Below, piece by piece: positions 21,504 to 33,303 of a stretch of DNA of 64,000 nt (position 1 is the first letter of the stretch; each line of letters opens with the position of its first letter). The position numbers and the translations under genes were made by a program. The DNA comes from Galerina marginata. Lineage: Eukaryota; Basidiomycota; Agaricomycetes; Agaricales; Galerinaceae. The DNA is taken from positions 3,286,001-3,350,000 of the forward strand of contig JAECYW010000001.1 of the NCBI GenBank assembly GCA_023014335.1. The letters are read 5' to 3'. The notes beneath the pieces are model-generated. The model ran no database searches. It was not told the origin of the DNA and saw nothing but the letters and a program-made list of their open reading frames with translations.

Positions 21504-24500
21504 ATGTTAATACAATTCAGCGGTTCCCCCATAGCGGGCAAGATTCTGCCCAACGGTGAATCAGCGGTGCCCCTCTCCAGTCCAAGAGGACCTAACCCAT
21601 CCAATCCACCTGTGGAATCTCCTGATGCAGGAAACCCACATGGACCAGCGAGTGGGAGGGCTGCTGGAGGTTCGCCTGTATGTCAGTGCCCCACCCCACC
21701 ACCTGGCGCCACCCGTACGACTGGTAGGAACCTTGTCGTCTGCATCGACGGGACTGCGAATCAGTTTAGCGAAAAGGTCAGCGGAATGACATCTTCCTTT
21801 TCTTGGGACTCATGTTTGAATCAGAATAGCAACGTCGTTGAGCTGTACAGCCGTCTTTTAAAGAACGAAGAACAGCTCACCTACTACAACAGCGGCATTG
21901 GAACATATGTGAAAGAGTCTGAGTCGCGATTATCTTTTAGCGCCATAAAACAATCGCTTGATCATACCTTGGATATGGCGATCGCAACGTAAGGTTTTTC
22001 CTAATTCATCGCAGATCCTTACTTAAATAACGTAGGAATTTCAAGAGCAAAGTCCTCCGCGCCTATCAATGGCTCTCGGAAAATTATGAAGAAGGCGATC
22101 GAATATTTTTGTTCGGTGAGTCGTCCTCGTATTGCACAAACCTGAGTCATCCTTATTCTTCACGTCAGGCTTCTCCCGCGGTGCCTACCAAGTTCGTGTT
22201 ATTGCAGGCATGATAAAGAAGGTAGTTTTCATCATCTAATGACACGCTACCAATACGACATGGTTGTTAAGGTTGGCCTCCTGCACAAAGGCAACAACGA
22301 GCAAATTCCATTGTAGGATTTTTCTTTCCTAACTCTGTTTTCCCGTCTTTCTTACCCTTTTGTAGCGCATACGAACTCTACACAAAAACAACCCAGGATG
22401 AGAAGCGTCTTTCCAAGAAAGTGCTAGATACCAAAAGTGCCGAGCTGAGAACGAAAGACGCTCGGCTATGCGAACGCTTTAAGAAAACACTCTCCCGACC
22501 TAATGCCAATGTCCATTTTGTTGGTGTCTGGTAAGTTGTTTTCCGTCACAGCATTGAACATGCAAGGCTTAGCTTACACGCCGACAGGGATACTGTATCT
22601 TCTATCGGAATAGCAAGGGGAAGAAGTCTCCCAGAGACGACTACAGGCATGAGTCATGTCTGTGTATTCCGCCATGCGCTTGCGCTCGATGAACTGCGAG
22701 TCAAGTTCCTTCCAGAGTACGTCAATGGCGGGGAGGGGCCAGGTCTTAGCCCAGGAACAGATATCAAGGAAGTTTGGTTTGCGGGCTCTCATTCGGATAT
22801 GTAAGTCTATCGTCTCGGGCTGGTGGATCTTGCATTGTGCTGATATTCTCTAGCGGCGGTGGGAATATCCCCAATCTAGAGCTCGATCATTTTGGTCCGT
22901 CTCTGCGCTGGATGTCGTACGAAGCGATTCGGTCTGGGCTTGAGATGGAACCTAACCGAGGTCATTGGTCAACAATCATGCCGACGCGGTCTATGATGTG
23001 GTATTGGAAACCTCTCGAATACCTCCCTATTAGGCGCCTGTCATACCAAAATGCAAACCACACTATACGCTGGTAGGTTTCCTAATTTCTTTATCAGGAC
23101 ATGGTTAACCCGTTTTAGGCCCCTTCACTTGTCGCGCCCTCGTCAAATGAAGACCGGCCAATTGGTTCATGAATCAGTGTTTGAAGTTAAACGCCGTTCA
23201 CCCAATGGTGAATTCAGACAGTATTCACCCAAGTCCCGTCGTTATTTTGAACCTGAATGGGCTCAGGAGGCAGACCTCCAGAGGCTAGGAATCATTGAAG
23301 AGGACCCATATACTAAAGCCCAGCATATCCTTAAATGGCTCAAGGATAATTCAACAAACAGGCTCAGTAAGCAAGATATCCATGCGCTTGACAGCATAGC
23401 TTCAGGTAAAGCCTCATTATCACTGTATGCATAACAGGTCTAATCCGCATATTGCTCGTTTAATTCAGGTGCCGACTGTCGGACTATCACCGAGTTCCCC
23501 AAATCTGCCCAATTGCTCATTGCTGCCCTTCAGACCGAAATAACGGCCCCGGATGTGGCATCAAGTTCCATAACCGCGTTATTGAAGGCATTGAACACTT
23601 TCACATCGGCGCCGTTGGACGACATAGTAACTTATAAAGATGTACATCTCAGAGCGCAACTATGGTCGACCCTCGAGAACAAATACCCTAATCATCTGAA
23701 AATTTTGAAGCATTGCAGGGATACCTTTACCGGTAAGGCAATCCTCCTTTCTTTGGAATCAAACAAAGTGGCCTTATAGTGGAAATCGTCGTGTCAGGTA
23801 TTCTGCAAATATGGGAACGTTGGACAATTGATCAGACTCTCCTTGACCAAATCTATGACTGGAATGCCGACAACCCCAATAATACTCTTAAGAACGTCTT
23901 CAAACAGGTCTCCATCGCTGTAATCACTAACCAAGACGATATTATACTTTTTCTTGTCCCTGGTGATTACGCACCAATCCGTTCATTCCTCAGGTCCTTG
24001 GCCGACATCGCGAAATTGGGAACGGTAATTATTCACAGCTCTCTTTCGTCACTTGTCTGATAACAAATCACATAGATTATAAGGGCACCTACTATATCAC
24101 TGCAGTTTCCACAGGGTATTTTACAGTTGGTTGAGGGATTGGCAACTTCAATTAGAGTCACGAACGGCAGAACTGGCAGTATTTCTTCCAGCATGTGGCG
24201 TCATCTAGAAGAATTGGGGTCCGTTATTTTTTTCTTCATTATGATAAATGGCTAACGCAGAGTGAATATAGGTCTATGATCGAAAATACCTGTCTCTGGG
24301 CGCACCAAACATTGGTAGGTTCAGGAGCACTTTCTTAATATCTTATTCCAATGATTTCCCAATCCAGTCTCAGAATGTTAACCACATCAGCCCAGCGCTT
24401 GTGACCAATAGGCTTTTAGATTTCCAGCAAACTATTGAGCGAACCAGGGTGCGTCGTCATTTTAACCGAATGACCCTTGCCGAAACAGTTCCTCTAGATT

Positions 24501-26977
24501 TTATTGAGTATGAAATTTGATTTCACATTAGGACATAATTCGCCAGAGGAGGTATGGTTATCTCTGTTTCGAGGAGCACTCCTTGGCTAAAGTTTAATGT
24601 ACCCTAGCGTCCAGCAGCCCTGCCAAATGTTACCTTTTGGGTTCAAAATAAGACACCCTGCGAACCATTCACTCGGAAACAGGTCTTGGCCGAGATCATG
24701 AAGTGGATTGAAGACATTTCCGATATTTCGCCTTGCTTTTTTTGGCTCTCGGGCGACCCCGGTGTCGGAAAATCAGCAGTCACTGCCTCAATTGCGCAGG
24801 AATGCGAGCGTCGCAAGGTCCTCTGGGCCAAGCTATTTATCGACCGCGACGATCCTAGGACCGTCGACCCGCAGCTCTACTTCCTTACAATAATCAAACA
24901 GATGTCAGAGCACAACTCCGCAGTTGCCGCTGCTGTTCGCGATACCCTCCGGGAACGGCCAGAACTGCTGGAAGATAACATGGATAACAAATCCCTACAG
25001 GCAACAGAACTCTTCCTCAAGGCTATTCGGGTTGCATCCAAGTCTGAGTCGATCCCCGGAGCGCCTATTGCTATCATTATCGACGCCTTGGATGAAACGA
25101 GCCCCCAACGACTGAAGCTCACTGCGGAAATATTCTCTCGCATTCTTCTCGACCTTCCGCCCAATGTCAAAGTCCTGATTTCCAGTCGGGTCGACAACAT
25201 CTTTTCGCTTAGCTTTGCCCAACATCCGCGCTTCGCCAATATCCATTTATCAGCCAGCTCCTCCGTTGCCGACGTTAACCAGTACTTGGAGTTGAAGGTT
25301 CACGAGATAATGAAACACCATCAACTTGATTCTTCTCATTGGGGGTCTAGGCGTATGCTAGAATTGTGCTCTCAAGCATCAGGCCTATTTATTTGGGCAG
25401 CATCGGCAATGGCACACCTTGAATCATGCCGAATTGAAGAAATTTCCAGTGAACATCTGGATGTCATTCTCGACGAAGTCAGTGCGCATGGCACGGACAG
25501 CGTCAATAGACTGTATAACACACTTATGAAGCGGTTTTACCCATATGAGACTAATTCACGACAAACCCTGCTATTCCGGCGGATCATTGGCGCCATCGTG
25601 GCACGAGAAAGCCCCATATCAGTCGAGGGCTTACAAGGATTAATTGACCTTCGGCACCCTGTTGAAGGAACGCCTGTTGACGTACCACATTTTATCCGCC
25701 GACTCCGAACAGTTTTGGTGCCAGGTGTTGCAGGAATTACTGGCCAGACTATTCCTCGTGTCCACAAATCATTTTCCAACTTCATAACCAGTTCATATGC
25801 TAAAAGATTCCGCGTAAATATGACTGAATCGAATGGAGAGATCGCCATACAATGCATTCGCCAGCTGACCCGCCTTTGGATGGGTGCAATACCCAGACAG
25901 CTCCATTATGCTGTCGCGCATTGGCATACACACCTAACCCGAGTTGTTGGGGTGCTGGTTGCATCAGATATGGCAGACTCAGGCGATGATATCACACCAA
26001 GTGAAACGCAGAACCTGCGGTTGAACCCTGGAAGCGCCTCTGTCCCGGCAACCCCGCGCGTGGAGACTATTCAGTACGTCAATACGGAAGGGATTGCAAG
26101 TATCACCGTATCGTCAGATGGAACCCGGATTGCGTATGCTCGAGGAAACTCCATCTTGTCCCTGCAGGTTGAGGCAGCTGGAAGCATTGAAGACCCGTTT
26201 GATGGTCATACCGGCAATGTGCACACAGCGTCCTTCTCCCCAGATGGAAGGCTTGTCGTCTCTGCCTCCGATGATCAAACTATTCGCATCTGGGATTTCG
26301 CCACCGGAAAACTTGCGAGAGGACCTCTCAGAGGTCATACCGGATCAGTATTCACCGCCTTTTTCTCCACGGATGGCAAGCGCATAGCGTCTGCTTCTGC
26401 AGATACAACCGTCCGCGTATGGGATGCAGAGACAGGCCAATCGCTACGTCTCTTAGAAGGCCATACTGGACCCGTCCATTCAGCTGTTTTCTCCCCTGAC
26501 GGGAAGTACATTGTTTCTTCCTCATCCGATCTGACCACCCGTATCTGGGATGCAAATACTGGAGAGGCAGTACATAAAATCGATGGCCATACTGCACCGG
26601 CACCATTTGCCGTTTTCTCCCCAGATGGGGAACATATACTTTCGTCGTACGTTGGCGGAATTGGTGTATGGAATGTGCAAACCGGCACAAGAGTCCCTGA
26701 ACATGTCGCAGGTTCAGGCCATGCAAGACTCGCCTTCACAAATTCCGAAACCGGTCCGTATATCGAAACACCATTCAAGTTATCAGAAAATATGAAGCTC
26801 GAAGACACTACTGTCTCTTCGTCTTACGTTTTCGATGTGGATGGTGGGACGGCGGGCGGGATAGGCGATGCGTGGTTATATACCAACCAGAGGCACGGGT
26901 TTATGATGGGCACGTACTTAGGGCAATTGGTTATGATCCGCCAGCTGAGATCATCTGGTGATTCGAGTACGATCTGA
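21504..26977 (+). CDS. NLR-like protein: DUF2235 alpha/beta-hydrolase - NACHT - WD40
   Basis: A predicted STAND NTPase with a hydrolase effector head. I resolved 16 exons: 21504-21776, 21825-21988, 22036-22115, 22169-22221, 22272-22312, 22366-22530, 22588-22800, 22854-23072, 23119-23405, 23469-23732, 23780-24024, 24076-24218, 24272-24314, 24368-24448, 24498-24551 and 24608-26977. They total 1564 residues in one frame. Residues about 74-420 form a DUF2235 (Tle1-type phospholipase-like) domain: RNLVVCIDGTANQFSEKNSN, the nucleophile elbow GFSRG across an intron, VWDTVSS, and FAGSHSDIGGG. A helical linker follows. NACHT starts near 800 with Walker A GDPGVGKSA (about 826) and Walker B IIIDALDE (about 930). 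Four canonical WD40 repeats with GHTGxVxxAxFSPDG cores lie at about 1300-1480. The alternative start at 21336 would add 56 residues. In fungi, NACHT-WD40 proteins with lipase-like heads act in incompatibility and innate immunity. The role here is inferred. Confidence 0.85.
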
Positions 26978-27229
26978 GTGCGGTCATGTACATGTACTAG
27001 TAACCCGGTAGAAGCGCTGAAGTCGAATTATGACATTATTGTGTGCAACATAAGTAACCAACTTGTTGGGTACATGTCGGCTCTGAGCCGAGTCAAGCTT
27101 CGATTCAGGTGGCGTTGGCAGACAGAAGAGCAAACATTTGGTCTGCGCCCACAGGATCAGCCTGCGATCTGTCAAATCAGCAAACCGAACAAATACCCAC
27201 AAAGCAAGACTCGCCTTTATCCTTCTCCT

Positions 27230-30200
27230 ATGCCGTCGTTCAGCAAAACCGTGAAGGGGTTTTTCAATGCCTCAAAGTTAACACGACAATCCCAGGTCCA
27301 AAACAATGAAAGGTACCAGAAATGAATTTGCAATGCTCAGGTATCTCACGATCCTACCGTAGCCTTCAACCTGTTGTGGCGGCACAACTCGCACAATTCT
27401 TGAGCACAACCACCGTTGTTCTGACCCCATGGGAGGCCTGGAAGCTTGACGAAGACTTCATTTCTCAGGTTCATACTTGGAACACAAAGCATGAGGAAAA
27501 TGAACTTTCGAGCGTATTCCAAAAAGCCTTCGGACGCCGCCAGGTTCCGTTTGAGCTTGTTCCTGATGCCTCTATTCAAATCCGTGGTTTTATCAAGGCT
27601 TTGTCGTATGTCGTGAGGTTGGGAATAGTGAGTAACTGTAACCCTCGACTTCCCTCTTCTGACAGTCAATTTCGCAGACTGTTCCTGATGCAGAGATTGC
27701 GGCGCTTGATTTTGCACAGGGTGCAATACAGTGGGTCGAGAAATTGGCAGATATCTTTGGAGCGGGTGACAGTGGTCTCTTGCTCCCTGATGTATTGGAT
27801 AATTTGGCAGAAATCGGGTCCGTATTTTGGGCCTCGTATTAAATCATTAACGTACTTTGCCTCTACAGCAACTTGATCGAGGCTGCCTGCGCATGGGCCC
27901 ACAGGACCTCGGTATGTTCGGGGACATCTTTTTCACTGTCAAGGGGCTCATCTTCTTCCTCAGGCCCAGAATATTCGACTTGTTGAGAGAGCATCTGTTG
28001 GCGATAAGATGAAGTACTGGCAAGATAAGTTTGCGGACGCTATGAAGACACTCAACGTGTGTATTCATCTCGTTGAAATGTTTATTGTAGTGACCATCTT
28101 CGGCAGGTCAGCTTGGGTATAAACCTAACGTTGAATCACGAACACCGGCTCCGTCTGGAGTATTTAGTGAGGTCCAGAAATATACTAATGAACCATGTCT
28201 GATACACTTGCACCAAGCAGGCTCCCCACATTCAACACTTCCAGTCACAAGATGATTTGGCAGGAATGGTACGATTTTGTTATTCGCTAACGGACGAAGG
28301 TCGATGTTTACACTGTTTTTGGCATCAGATAACTGTCCCAAACGCAACGTATCAGCATCAGAGAAAGGCTCCCTGTGAGCCTGGTACACGAAAGGAAGTC
28401 TTGGCCGGGATTATGAAGTGGATAGAAGACATTTCCGACAGCCCTCCCTCCTTCTTTTGGCTCTCGGGCGACCCCGGTGTTGGCAAATCAGCTGTCGCTG
28501 CATCAATTGCGCAGGAATGTAAACGACGAAAGATTCTCTGGGCTCAGTTCTTTATCAACTGCAATGATTCTAGCACAGTCGACCCCCAGCTATATTTCTT
28601 ATCCATTTTGAAACAAATGTCCAATCATTCCCCTGCCGTCGGCCTTGTTGTCCAAAACAGTTTCAAAGAGGAGTCAAACCTGATGGATGACACAATGTTC
28701 TTGCAAACCTTCTTCAAAGCGGTTCAGGTGGCGTCAGTGTCAACGCCTTCAAAGCCGGTCGTTATCGTCATCGACGCATTAGACGAAACCGATGCCAGGC
28801 AGTTGAAAGTCACGGCGGGGATATTCTCTCGAATTCTCTCCGATCTTCCGAAGAATGTGAAGGTCCTCATCTCAAGCCGCGTAGAGACCGTCATTAGGGA
28901 TAACTTCGCTAATCATCCAGGTTGCAAAAGTATTCACCTGTCTGCTACGGCCTCTGTCGAAGACGTTACAGAGTATTTAGAGGTGCAGGTTCGCGACATC
29001 CTGGGGGAATACGATATAGAATGGTCGGAATGGGGGCAGGAGCGTATGCAGAAGCTATGCTCTCAGGCATCAGGACTTTTTATTTGGGCGTCGACAGCTG
29101 TAACATTTGTTCGGTTACAAATCGAGGAATCTGGCAGAGAATGCCTGGACAGGGTCCTGGATGAACTCAATACCCAGGGCATGGACAACATCGACATGCT
29201 GTATCAGACCATCCTGAGGCGCACTTACCAACGCGAGAAAACGACATGGGAGATCCTACAATTTCGGCGAATCGTAGGCGCAATTTTGGCGCAGGAGAGC
29301 CCCTTATCAATCGAAGACCTTCAGGATTTGCTCGATCTTCGTACTTCTCCCACTGGGACCTCAGTTGGTATTGAATACTTCGTCCGCCGGCTCCGAACAG
29401 TTTTGGTCGGAGGGGTTGTTGAAGTTAGCGATCAAACTATTCCCCGTGTCCATACTTCATTTGCCAACTTCATCACCAGTACCAGGGCAGAGGAGTTTCG
29501 CGTAGATGTCACTGAATCACACAGAGAGCTCGCTTTGCGAAGTATTGAGCGGCTGGTACGCCTTTGGCAAGGCGAAGTGCCAACACAACTTCTTTATGCT
29601 ATGTCGCATTGGTCATCGCATTTATCCCGGGCAGTTGGGGCAATGGTGAAGACGGAGGAGATATACCCGATGAAAGACGAGATACCGAGTGAACCGCAGA
29701 GGCAACTGGAGGGGTTTTCAGGTTTATCCGCGGCCCTCAAGGCAACGGTGGTGAATAAGCAACTCGCCAAAGATAGTCTCTCGGTTGTTACCTTTTCTCT
29801 GGATGAAACGCGCGTCCCGTATATCTGGGGAGAATACATTTTGTTGCGGGATACCAAAACCGGCAACCTCGTAGGAGACCCCTACATTGGCCATATAGGC
29901 AAGGTCACTTCAGCTGCATTCTCTCCAGACACGAGGTTCGTTGTCTCTACCTCTGATCTAACCATCCACATCTGGAACCCGACGACGAGCGAACCAGTAG
30001 GAGGACCGCTGGAAGGTCATACCAAATCAATAACTACTGCCTTTTTCTCTCCCGATGGTAGGCAAATAGCATCTGCCTCTATGGATAAGACCGTTCGTAT
30101 ATGGGATGTAAAGACCGGCCAAATGCTACACCTTTTCGAAGGCCATACGGGGCCTGTCCATTCGGCTCTCTTTTCCCCCGATGGGAAGTATATCGTGTCT

Positions 30201-30659
30201 TCCTCCTCCGATTTGACCGTTCGCGTTTGGGATGCAATAATTGGAAAGGCGGTACATACATTGGAGGGCCATGTCAATCCAGTATCATCTGCCTTTTTCT
30301 CTCCAGACGGGCAGCACATCCTTTCATCTTCCGTTGACGGAGCCATCATTATTTGGGATGCGAAGACTTTTACCAGAATCCCTGACCATTACGCCAGTTC
30401 AGAGCCCACCGAAGCCAGGCTGGCCTTCACGAACTCCGAAACACACCCATATATCGTGACTCCGCCGCCAATGGTCAAAGTAAATCATAGCAATGGGACG
30501 CTCCCAGTGGCGACATACCTATTCCGCGTTGGCGATGATGGCGCAGCTGGTGGGACGAGCAATTCGTGGCTATATGTCAACAGCAAGTACAAGGTTACGA
30601 TGGGGATGTACTTCGGCCAACTAGTCATGATTCGCCACAGAGCGCTCGAGAGTCAGTGA
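27230..30659 (+). CDS. NLR-like NACHT-WD40 protein, paralogue lacking the DUF2235 head
   Basis: The tandem paralogue of the upstream gene. Eight exons join in frame to 1010 residues: 27230-27312, 27363-27627, 27678-27817, 27869-27911, 27970-28056, 28107-28166, 28245-28268 and 28329-30659. The N-terminus is a short head (MPSFSKTVKGFFNASK) in place of the hydrolase. It is followed by the same helical linker, with introns at matching places (WEAWKLDEDFISQVHTWN; LIEAACAWAHRTS). NACHT has GDPGVGKSAVAASIAQE and VIVIDALDE. WD40 repeats include GHTGPVHSALFSPDGKYIVS. Four canonical repeats are visible, the first with a one-residue deletion (STSDLTIHIW). Both paralogues end in a related segment, MGMYFGQLVMIRH here versus MGTYLGQLVMIRQ. 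The first two exons are the least certain part. With only 252 bases between the genes, recent tandem duplication with loss or gain of the head is likely. Confidence 0.8.
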
Positions 30660-32081
30660 TTGAGCCGTGGTAGGTAAGCTTTAAATGGAAGTTTCTAGTG
30701 TAGACTCGGATACTGTAGTAATATCGGATTTCATACGTTTCCTCGCTCTCCTTGGTTTCGTCGAATGTAACAATACCTCCTGTAGTAATAGTTCAAGTTA
30801 CCGTTTGCGATTTTTAAATGTCATGATACATACTGACACCAACTTGGAATGAAACTCACTACGCTCTCGTTTGCTAGCTGCGGATTCAAGAAGGACACCG
30901 ACTTCTTATCCGACAGTGTACAATTGAAGGCAGCACGATCGTGTTGCTAGAAAACAATTTGATATCTCGAAATTTGGGATTGAGCGCGGAACTGGCCGCC
31001 ACAGCGGTCAGCTGATCTGTGAGATCGTGTGAGATGTCCAGGACAAATCTTTTTCCCTCCTTCTGACCTCTTCCAACAACCAAGTGCAGCGTGCGTCAGA
31101 TTTCATACACTGATTATTCGTGGATCCAAGCACTCTTGATGTGAAACACTTGGTTTCTTTCGCAAGTTCTGCGCCTACAGCATACCTGGACTGTCTTTCT
31201 CTTTAATTCTGCAACACTCACCTGACCCATCCCTCATCCATTTTAGACAGAAGAGAAGCGTCGATATCCATAATTACTATCTCGGTTGCTCTGGTCGCGA
31301 TCTGCGGTTCATTGTGGTTTTTGTGCCCTCAAATATATAGGTACGCATACACATTTCATTTTGACTGTGGCACATGCCTTTCGTATTGGCACATTCAAAG
31401 ACGGCTAGAGACTACTTTTGGGACAGGTTTGAAATACGACTTACTTCGACGTGTTTATGAACACAAGAACCCTGTTTTTTTTCGACGTTATTTCCCTGAG
31501 CAAGCCACCCCATTTTCATCAAGCAATGCCGTTGCGGAACTTCGTTCAATTAGCATTTCTTTCATGATGGCTAACGACTCTCCCACGGGGCCAGACCCGT
31601 TCCATGATACGGACTTCGACATACAGCGTACACGAACATCTTTCCGCGGGCGAGTCCGCAATCGATGTGATTTTGTGCCCCATTCAGAATGGGAGAGGAC
31701 GATAAAGCTTCCATTGGGGAAATGAATCTTGATTAGTGGGGCCACCCTCGTCCTCTACCGTTTCATTTGCCTATGTTATATGCTGTGCTCAATATTCAGT
31801 TTTCTACAGAACTTCTACCAAATCCTTTCTTCTACAAGTGGAAATTATGGACGACCTTTCCAAGTAGAGTAAACCAAAAAATCGTGGTCAAGTTAATTTT
31901 ATTCTCCCCTTTTCTTTCTTACGATGTAGTTCGCTTATACGCTTTCAAGGACTCAAAAGGTGAGTTTTCTCTCCATGATCATGTTTTATTTTCATTCACT
32001 CACTACGTCAGCGTCTATATAATCTGATACTTTATCCTCTCTTTTGCTCTATTACAACCACCACCACATCATATTATAGCA
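30660..32081. other. 1.4-kb region between the NLR pair and the BLI-3-like gene
   Basis: Only one ORF of size is present (31312-31725, +). Its second half starts MMANDSPTGPDPFHDTDFD and looks protein-like, but it has no recognised domain. The region also holds the promoter of the BLI-3-like gene. No repeats were seen. Confidence 0.35.
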
Positions 32082-32890
32082 ATGTCCACCAGCACGTTAG
32101 ATCCATTCACACCTGAAACACTGGACGTTGGGGTAACGGCTCAAGAAAAGATAGACTGTGCGCTCCTTGTGGTTTATTATCAGGCTAATCCCGTAATCAC
32201 GAAACTTTAGGCCTCAGAGACATTCTCAGAGCGATTCCGACCGCTATGCTCACGACGCGTTCGGCCAACGGACACCTCCACTCACGTGCAATGAATCCTG
32301 TAGTTCGTACGTCAGGATATGCATTGCTGTACTGGACAAGGGATATTGATTCACACATGTTTCTAGCTGACGATGAGTTGGAGCTGTCCTTGGCATTCAT
32401 AGCCAACCACGTTTCGCACAAATGCGGAGAAATAGAAAACGATGCCCATGTGAACGTCAATTTCATGGATCCCACCACAACCGACTGGGCATCTTGAGCT
32501 GATTCTATTCAGTCTTATCCTCGCCTCCCTCAATGTTGTTCAAACACAGGTTCTCAGGAAAAGCTAAAATAATTCAAGATAGGGAAAAGATCAAGAAGCA
32601 CTGGTCCAAAGGGTTTGTCAACGATAATTATTGACCACGATTTGACTGAGGTTCGGGCTAGGTCGAATGCTTGGTTTGGTGATTTGAAAGACGGAGTTCA
32701 CAAAGGCGATATCAATGACTCACGAGTTGCCGTTATCCAAGTCGTCCCGGACGAAATCCAATATTGGCGTGCGCACAAGAATGTCGGACACACATTTGAA
32801 CTCGGAGTGGACCATAAAGGAAAGCCAGCCCCTCCAGGTGAATTAAGGACGATGAGGCGAGCCCAGTTTCCAAACCTTGAAGTCTTTTGA
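32082..32890 (+). CDS. BLI-3-like pyridoxamine 5'-phosphate oxidase fold (FMN-binding split barrel) protein with a damaged splice donor
   Basis: A member of the general-stress/BLI-3 group of flavin-binding split-barrel proteins. Five exons fit the family: 32082-32157, 32211-32306, 32367-32493, 32550-32612 and 32662-32890 (196 residues). Landmarks are MLTTRSANGHLHSRAMNP, LAFIANHVSHKCGEIENDAH, VNVNFMDPTTTDWAS, then FSGKAKIIQDREKIKKHW, and SNAWFGDLKDGVHKGD followed by VIQVVPDEIQYW and PPGELRTM. Introns 1, 2 and 4 have GT-AG ends. The third intron must begin at 32494 to keep the family sequence, yet reads TTGAGC instead of GTGAGC, and unspliced reading hits a stop at once (WAS then TGA). Either the gene is newly broken, an unusual donor is used, or the base is an assembly error. 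All other phases are intact, so any lesion is young. Confidence 0.7.
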
Positions 32891-33303
32891 CTTGCTTATG
32901 ATCGAAATAGATTCAAGCTTTCCTCACTGAGTGATTTGTCCCATTTTGTCCGAGCTTTGCCGTGCCACCAAGTATTTCAGTATGAAGTCCCGCGTGTAAT
33001 TATAGGTTTTTGACTCTCGTGTAACCATTATTTTGTATCACCATGTCCACATTCAGATTCGCAAGGGATCGCAATTCTAAACAATCACCTGTCTATCATG
33101 GAAGGTAAAGGCAGTTCTGAATCTCCGAAGATTTCGGTCGCATCTCGACAGACCCAGCAAGATGGCTAATTTACATATAGGGATGCGACTTAGCAAGAGT
33201 CGCTGCCTATCCGAAAAGCACCCCGTCGACGCAATCTCGCTTTACCAGAAAAATTTGCCCTCGACATATAGCATTCTGACATATCTGACGAGTTGCAGCA
33301 CCG
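32891..33303. other. Spacer between the BLI-3-like and F-box genes
   Basis: The 3' flank of one gene and the promoter/leader of the next. Short upstream ATGs (33042, 33103) occur in the probable leader of the F-box gene. No other feature was seen. Confidence 0.4.

Noticed and set aside
26335..26808. Minus-strand ORFs under the WD40 region
   Set aside because: They are mirror images of the WD40 repeats (recurring PSGEKTA-like peptides) and are caused only by codon periodicity.
27322..27876. The 184-residue ORF starting at 27322 as an independent gene
   Set aside because: Splicing of 27230-27312 to 27363 restores a frame homologous to the first NLR linker, so this ORF is an exon plus intron read-through.
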